This document shows positions 59,204-64,000 of a stretch of 64,000 bases of DNA, one piece after another. Under the pieces are notes generated by a model, which was not told the DNA's origin, made no database searches, and saw only the letters and a list, made by a program, of their open reading frames with translations. Positions within the stretch are counted from its first letter, which is position 1. Each line of letters starts with the position of its first letter. The stretch is from Caldilinea sp. CFX5 (GTDB lineage Bacteria > Chloroflexota > Anaerolineae > Caldilineales > Caldilineaceae): the NCBI GenBank assembly GCA_021405325.1, contig QWII01000033.1, positions 24,933 through 88,932 of the forward strand. The letters run 5' to 3'. The translations under genes and the position numbers were made by a program.

Positions 59204-60238
59204 CTATTTCCTTCCGCGCAGCGGCTTCTGTTGCAATTCCTGTTCCACATCCTGCCAGTTCCAACAGGCGGCGGACTGGCTGGGGGTGATCTGGATAAGC
59301 GGGGGGTCTTCGTTTTTGCACTTGCTGGTCACAAAGGGGCAGCGCGGGTGGAAGGGACAGCCGCTAGGCAGCTTGATCAGATCGGGGGGCGAACCGGGAA
59401 TCGACGCCAGTTCTTCAAAACCGCCGGTTACGGTCGGCACGGCGCGAATCAATCCCATCGTATAGGGATGACGGGGACGATAGAAGATGTCTTTGACATT
59501 GCCCAACTCGACAACCCGCCCGGCATACATCGTCGCCACCCGGTCGGCCAACTCAGCGGCAATCGCCAGATCGTGCGAGATAAAGATCATGGTGATGTTC
59601 TTCTCCGCCTTGATTTGGCGCAGCAGATCAATGATGGTGCGTTGGGTGAGGATGTCAAGCGCTGTGGTTGGCTCATCCAAAATTAAGACCGTGGGGTCAA
59701 GTAGGAGCGACAGCGCCAACAAGGTGCGTTGACGCATACCGCCGCTCAACTCATGGGGATAAGCGTTGATCACACGGTTCGGATCCAACTGTACAAAGCG
59801 CAGCAGATCCAGAAACCGTTCACGCACCGCTTGCCGGTCGTGCCAGCCGTGCGATTGGGCGGTGTCTAGCGCCTGTTCCCAGACCCGCAGCACCGGATTG
59901 AACGCATTCAACGCCGATTGGAAAACCATCGCGCAATCACGCCAGCGGAACTCACGCAGCCGATTGCTACGTAGCTCCAATACATCAATCTCCTCATCCT
60001 CGCGGCGGTAGATGATCCGACCCGGCTCCACCTTTGCCGTATCGGCCAGTAGCCGTACGATCGCCAGCCCCAAGGTGGTTTTGCCGGAACCGCTTTCGCC
60101 AATCAAGGCTAGACTTTCGCCGGCCTTGAGATCGAGCGTAACGCCACGAACGGCTTGAACATTGCCGCCGCGTGTGCGGTAGTTGACATGAACATTCTCT
60201 AACGTGAGCGGTGCTTTGCCATTGGTATTCATAAACAT
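59204..60238 (-). CDS. Oligopeptide ABC ATPase, OppD/DppD type
   Basis: Partner ATPase of the third importer, 344 residues. Walker A GESGSGKTT near 40, signature 'LSGGMRQR', Walker B 'VLILDEP' and C-terminal 'GCPFHPRCPFVTSKC' are intact. Its start lies 5 bases after the permease stop. No internal duplication, unlike the homologue at 10904. Confidence 0.93.
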   Translation of the reverse strand: MFMNTNGKAPLTLENVHVNYRTRGGNVQAVRGVTLDLKAGESLALIGESGSGKTTLGLAIVRLLADTAKVEPGRIIYRREDEEIDVLELRSNRLREFRWRDCAMVFQSALNAFNPVLRVWEQALDTAQSHGWHDRQAVRERFLDLLRFVQLDPNRVINAYPHELSGGMRQRTLLALSLLLDPTVLILDEPTTALDILTQRTIIDLLRQIKAEKNITMIFISHDLAIAAELADRVATMYAGRVVELGNVKDIFYRPRHPYTMGLIRAVPTVTGGFEELASIPGSPPDLIKLPSGCPFHPRCPFVTSKCKNEDPPLIQITPSQSAACWNWQDVEQELQQKPLRGRK

Positions 60239-60243
60239 GCCAT

Positions 60244-61119
60244 CTATTCGCTAGCCCGCAGGCGTGGGTTAAAGATCAATTCCAAAGAACGGGTCATGGT
60301 GATCAGCGCCAGTTGAAGTAGGGCAATGGCGATAATGGGCGACATAATGTACCAAACACTGTCCTGATAAAAGATCGCGCCGCGCACCCAGGCCAGTTGA
60401 ATCATCACGCTCCAGTTGCTGGTGGAGATCGGCACCAGCCCCAGAAAGACCAGACCGGCCTGGGCATAAACGGCGCCGGTCATGGCGAGGGTGAAGCTGA
60501 CGACAATGTAGGGCATCATATTCGGCACCAGTTCACGAAAGACAATGTGCCAGATACCCAGATCGAGCGCACGCGCCGCTTCAATAAAATCGCGCTGTTT
60601 CAAGGAGAGCGCCTGCGCCCGGATTGCCCGCAGCAGCGCCGGCCAACTGAGCAAGCCCAGTAAGACTCCCAACAAGGTCAGGCTGCTCAACGACATAAAA
60701 GCGGCCAACACCGCCAGCAGCGGGAATTGGGGAATGGTTAGAATTACATCAGTGACCGCCATGATGAAGTTGTCCAGCCAGCCACCGATAAAGCCGCTTA
60801 ACGTGCCAAAGGTGACAGCGATAAACGTTGAAAGCAGAGCAGCCACAAAGGCGACATAGACCACATCTTTGCCGCCGTGGACAATCTGTGACCAAATATC
60901 GCGTCCTTGGTGATCGGTGCCGAGCGGATGCTCCACCGAAGGGGTTAGATAAATCTGGTCCACTTTGGTCTTGGTATCCAGTTCAACAAAGGCAGAGCCG
61001 ACGTAGGTCAGTAAGATAATACCCACCACCACCAGAAAGCCGACAAAGCCCACCTTATTATAGGTCAATAGCTTGAGTGACTTCCCGATTGATTTAAAAA
61101 GATTCTGAATGGCATCCAT
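60244..61119 (-). CDS. ABC transporter permease, DppC/OppC type
   Basis: Second permease of the third importer. Start 61119 (MDAIQNLFKS) is chosen because the longer frame runs through a palindromic repeat. It shows 'HPLGTDHQGRDIWSQIVHGG' near 75 and the EAA-type loop 'ARALDLGIWHIVFRELVPN' near 178. The 291-residue length is normal. It is separated from the upstream permease by a 162-base gap filled with repeats. Confidence 0.92.
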   Translation of the reverse strand: MDAIQNLFKSIGKSLKLLTYNKVGFVGFLVVVGIILLTYVGSAFVELDTKTKVDQIYLTPSVEHPLGTDHQGRDIWSQIVHGGKDVVYVAFVAALLSTFIAVTFGTLSGFIGGWLDNFIMAVTDVILTIPQFPLLAVLAAFMSLSSLTLLGVLLGLLSWPALLRAIRAQALSLKQRDFIEAARALDLGIWHIVFRELVPNMMPYIVVSFTLAMTGAVYAQAGLVFLGLVPISTSNWSVMIQLAWVRGAIFYQDSVWYIMSPIIAIALLQLALITMTRSLELIFNPRLRASE

Positions 61120-61167
61120 GCGTTTCGCTCGTCTTTCCCCTCTGGTGGCCCTATTCTCTATTATGGC

Positions 61168-61272
61168 AATGGTAGGTGCGGTTTGTAACCGCACGGCTTT
61201 CGGTGGACACGTGCGGTTACAAACCGCACGGCTTTCGGTGGACACGTGCGGTTACAAACCGCACCTACCATT
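61168..61272. repeat. Triple mini-hairpin array between the permease genes
   Basis: Three mini-hairpins, gcggtt-tgt-aaccgc and twice gcggtt-aca-aaccgc, are separated by two copies of an 18-base spacer (acggctttcggtggacac). The whole is enclosed by ggtaggt / acctacc. The tri-loop architecture is the same as in the mini-hairpin family, with different sequence. Confidence 0.88.
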
Positions 61273-61281
61273 ACCCATTCT

Positions 61282-62370
61282 CTAGTCTTTACTGCCAAGT
61301 TTGATCCGTGGATCGAGCCACCCATACAAAAGATCGGCAAAGAAGTTGGCGAAAATAACCGAGAAGGTAATAATCAGAAAAATCCCTTGCATGACCGTAT
61401 AATCGCGCTGCCCGATTGCCTGGCTCAACTGCCGACCAATGCCGCCGTATTCAAAGATCTGTTCCACCAAGATGGAGCCGCCGACGACAAAGCCAATCCG
61501 AATCGTCAACAAAGTAAAGAGCGGCAGCGCAGCATTCCGTCCTACATAGGCGGTGGTGATCCGGCGCTCTTTGAGACCGCGCGCTTTCGCCACGGTGACG
61601 TAATCTTCGCCCAACGTACTCACCGTGCTGCTTTTCATGCTCAACATCCAAAAGCCGATACTGGTTAAGACATAAGTAGTAATCGGCAGGAGGGCGTGAA
61701 AAAAGGCGTCTTGAATAAAGTGCCAGTTCAAGCCAGGGACAACGTTGGAGGAGTAGGCGCCGCGCATAGCCGCAATCGGCAGCAGCTTCCACTGGACGCC
61801 GAGCCAGACGACAATGAGGAGACCAATCAAAAAGTCTGGAATTGAGCTAATGATCGAACTCAGGACTGTCAAGCCATGATCCAAAAAACTCTCACGCCGG
61901 TAGGCCATGAGTACGCCCAAGACCATACCAATGATAAAGCTGATGATCAACCCTAAGCCCACGCTAAAGATTGTCCAGGGCAAAAAACGGGCAATGATCG
62001 ATGTAACCGAGGTGCCGGGCGAAAGAATCGAATTGCCTAAGTTGCCGCGCAGCAGACTGCCAAGAAAACTAAAATATTGCAGGTAGACTGGCTGATCCAG
62101 GTCAAAGGCAAAGAGCGAGGCAGCTTGATCTCTGGCTTCGTGCAGGGGTAGCCCATAGGTGACAACAAGCTGATTAACATAGATCTCTACCGGATTGCCG
62201 GGCAACAACCGGATCAGGAAAAAGGTAATGGTGGTGACAATGAAAATCGTAAAAAGCGTGCGCAGCAATTTGCGCAGAATGTACGAATCCGTCATCGCTT
62301 TCAGCCAATTTGTTGTGCGCGTTTGATCGGCAAGTTCCTGGCTTGGGGCGGGGCTGAGCGTCGTTGCCAC
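61282..62370 (-). CDS. ABC transporter permease, DppB/OppB type
   Basis: First gene of the third importer, 362 residues. The frame begins at GTG 62370 with GGAG about ten bases upstream; ATG 62295 (MTDSYILRK) is a possible internal start. Marks: 'FFLIRLLPGNPVEIYVNQ' near 50, 'GNLGNSILSPGTSV' near 112, and the EAA loop 'AKARGLKERRITTAYVGRNA'. The ROK regulator gene lies just upstream on the same strand. Confidence 0.92.
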   Translation of the reverse strand: MATTLSPAPSQELADQTRTTNWLKAMTDSYILRKLLRTLFTIFIVTTITFFLIRLLPGNPVEIYVNQLVVTYGLPLHEARDQAASLFAFDLDQPVYLQYFSFLGSLLRGNLGNSILSPGTSVTSIIARFLPWTIFSVGLGLIISFIIGMVLGVLMAYRRESFLDHGLTVLSSIISSIPDFLIGLLIVVWLGVQWKLLPIAAMRGAYSSNVVPGLNWHFIQDAFFHALLPITTYVLTSIGFWMLSMKSSTVSTLGEDYVTVAKARGLKERRITTAYVGRNAALPLFTLLTIRIGFVVGGSILVEQIFEYGGIGRQLSQAIGQRDYTVMQGIFLIITFSVIFANFFADLLYGWLDPRIKLGSKD

Positions 62371-62475
62371 AGTCTGTTGCTCCTTTAGTGATCGCTTATG
62401 TCCATCATCGGGCTACGGGGGAGGGAGCGCAGCCACACTTACAGTGGTATAAGACAATTATCATCATACCAACAA

Positions 62476-63681
62476 TTACAAAAATAGTCCAAGTTCGTTC
62501 GCCAGCAATGTCGCAGCGGCGCCCATAATCACTAAATCAGAAAGGTTGGTGGTCAGGCTCACCATCGCAATTTGCGGCTCATGGATGCGCCCACTCAGCG
62601 CCCGTTGGCGAACTTCCTGGCGAATAATTGCCAATAATGGTGGCCCAAAGTCGGTAACGCTGCCGCAGAGCAAGATACGCGGCATTCCCAACACCGTCAC
62701 CAGATTGGCGATCATGCGCCCTAGCTGCTGACCAACCTCATCGACCACCGGTTGCAAGAATGGGTCGCCGGCCTGAAAGGCTTGCACGACCGTCCCAATG
62801 GTGATTTCATCCACCGTGGGGGCGAAGCGATGGAGGTAGGAGGTGGGTTCCCGGTGGGCAATGACTTTCGCTCGCTTGACCACCGCCCGACTGCTGGCGA
62901 CAGTCTCCAAACAGCCGTCGTTGCCACAAGTGCAACGTTCGCCGTTCTCCACCACCATCACATGGCCGATTTCGCCGGCGCCATGGCCATGCAACAGTTG
63001 GCCGTTACACATAATGCCGGCGCCGATCCCATTGCCCACCCGCACCACCACCATATCCGGCGTCTGTTTATACTGGCCAAAAAGAAACTCAGCCAGCACC
63101 ACCGCCTGATTGTCGTTGATCACCTGAACATGCAACCCATAGCGCACCGCCAGTTGTTGACCGAGTTGGAGATTTTCCCAACCCAGGTTGGCGGCATGAC
63201 GGATCAGATTCTGGTTGCGTTCGATAATGCCCGGTGCGCCTACCCCTAGTCCCAGCAATGGTTTTTCCACAAGCGGCAGGATCTCATCGAGCAGTTGATA
63301 GACCAGCGCAACGGCCGCCTCACCGGTGGCGCCGTTGACGGCAAGCTGTTTGCGCGCCTGAATTTCACCGCGCAAATTGAGGATACTTGCTTGAAAATAA
63401 TTGCGGGAAAGATCCAGCGCCACCATATGGCGGGCATCTTTCACCAGCGTAACCAGCGTTGGCGGTTTGCCCCGTTCAATGGCAATGGCGCCGATTTCCT
63501 CAACCAGACCATCACCCAACAACTCCGCAATGACCGTTGAGACCGTCGTCGCGGTCAGATAAGTGCTGCGGGCAATGGCGGCGCGACTGAGAGGGCCTTG
63601 ATCGTAGACAGTCTTGAGCACCAGTCGATTGTTATGCCGCCGGGTCTGTGCATGGGTTGCCTTGGCCGTAACGGTGATCAT
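62476..63681 (-). CDS. ROK family transcriptional regulator
   Basis: A 401-residue repressor with an N-terminal winged helix (about 15-75, 'GPLSRAAIARSTYLTATTVS') and a ROK sugar-kinase-like domain. The zinc cluster 'CTCGNDGCLE' (about 248) and 'LLGLGVGAPGIIE' (about 145) are typical, as is the phosphate loop 'VALDLSRNYFQASI' near 88. The ligand is probably a sugar or sugar phosphate. It is encoded next to the third importer, and a likely operator lies 70 bases upstream of its start, so it probably controls itself and the transporter. Confidence 0.92.
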   Translation of the reverse strand: MITVTAKATHAQTRRHNNRLVLKTVYDQGPLSRAAIARSTYLTATTVSTVIAELLGDGLVEEIGAIAIERGKPPTLVTLVKDARHMVALDLSRNYFQASILNLRGEIQARKQLAVNGATGEAAVALVYQLLDEILPLVEKPLLGLGVGAPGIIERNQNLIRHAANLGWENLQLGQQLAVRYGLHVQVINDNQAVVLAEFLFGQYKQTPDMVVVRVGNGIGAGIMCNGQLLHGHGAGEIGHVMVVENGERCTCGNDGCLETVASSRAVVKRAKVIAHREPTSYLHRFAPTVDEITIGTVVQAFQAGDPFLQPVVDEVGQQLGRMIANLVTVLGMPRILLCGSVTDFGPPLLAIIRQEVRQRALSGRIHEPQIAMVSLTTNLSDLVIMGAAATLLANELGLFL

Positions 63682-64000
63682 ACGCGGTCATTGGTTTGGT
63701 TGATTAATGAACAATACAGTATGATGATGGCTGTCTTTGGGGTGAAGCGATTTATTAAATAAATTGAATTTAATAAAGTGATTAAATCATAGCTTCTTCA
63801 CTTTGTCAATTGTATCAATTGAACAAAACAACTTTTGAAGCCTGGAAACGTGTAAAGTAAGCAAGGATATGTAAGGTTGTTATAATAATTTGGCTGTTAA
63901 ACAATACCCTCGCCATTATGGGAGGTTGATAGCGCCAAGTCTGGCGAGTTGAGCTGAAATGTGTTGAATAACAAAGGGTTCCGGTTGTTGGGGGAGCAAT
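63682..64000. other. Regulatory region upstream of ROK gene
   Basis: These 319 bases reach the window edge. They hold the ROK operator candidate (63751-63777), a second palindrome (caattg-tat-caattg near 63806), and a TATAAT at 63881 without a good -35 that could serve a plus-strand gene beyond the window. No complete gene is seen. Confidence 0.5.
63751..63777. promoter_or_regulatory. Candidate ROK operator
   Basis: tttattaaat (63751-63760) and atttaataaa (63768-63777) are perfect 10-base arms around a 7-base spacer. AT-rich palindromes of this kind are usual ROK repressor sites (compare XylR and NagC). Its place 70 bases upstream of the ROK start suggests autoregulation. Confidence 0.65.

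Overview
The window reads as a chromosomal segment of a Gram-variable, metabolically versatile heterotroph, most likely a Chloroflexota member (Anaerolineae/Caldilineae type). This is inferred from gene content and style: many family-5 ABC transporters, Thr/Pro-rich linkers in a secreted protein, a CysO/CysM/JAMM cysteine cluster, Uma2 and PIN/DUF433 small genes, and intergenic spaces full of short palindromes and heptamer arrays. No rRNA, tRNA, CRISPR array or transposase is visible. Almost everything from about 26.4 kb to 63.7 kb is on the minus strand.

Layout. 1-5632 (+): the 3' part of an oligopeptide/oligosaccharide ABC operon (binding protein, two permeases, a fused two-domain ATPase), followed by a Uma2-family nuclease-fold protein, a CBS-ACT protein and a secreted SdrD_B-like protein. 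9.5-15.9 kb (-): a cupin and a second complete family-5 ABC operon. 16.4-19.2 kb (-): a secreted CAP-domain protein and RNase Z. 19.4-24.7 kb: a small membrane protein, a thioredoxin/DUF4395 pair and a mycobacterial-type cysteine synthesis cluster (cysM, rhodanese-MoeB, cysO-like sulfur carrier, JAMM protease). A promoter, a strongly folded non-coding stretch and an intrinsic terminator lie inside this last cluster. 25.1-28.4 kb: a TRAP transporter whose binding-protein gene converges on the two membrane genes. 28.9-34.8 kb: TerC, an Ldh_2 dehydrogenase, a TIM-barrel isomerase, ArgS and an SMP-30 lactonase. 35.1-37.3 kb: an antitoxin/PIN-toxin pair and a PyrF-PyrE fusion.

37.6-63.7 kb (-) looks like a large carbohydrate / cell-wall-sugar region: MurQ, a BadF-type amino-sugar kinase, AnmK, four Gfo/Idh/MocA oxidoreductases, galactokinase, a nucleotidyltransferase-phosphohexomutase fusion, a TIM-barrel isomerase, a P-loop kinase, an APH-fold protein, a DUF433/DUF5615 pair, an MFS permease and a third family-5 ABC operon next to a ROK regulator. 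MurQ, AnmK and the kinase together would bring anhydro-MurNAc and MurNAc to GlcNAc-6-phosphate, so the ABC importer could carry muropeptides or oligosaccharides. That last link is inference.

The most unusual content lies between and inside genes. (1) A dispersed family of double mini-hairpins has tri-nucleotide loops and stems that vary with compensating changes. (2) Seven- and eight-base tandem arrays often face each other as inverted repeats. One 84-bp array lies in frame inside the PyrF-PyrE linker. (3) An orphan structured RNA candidate lies upstream of the sulfur-carrier genes. (4) Several proteins have altered architecture: a permease with a large extra loop, an ATPase with an internal duplication, a nucleotidyltransferase domain lacking its signature residues, a tandem GxxExxY protein with a dead second half, and a Rpn-like gene with an amber codon at position 3.
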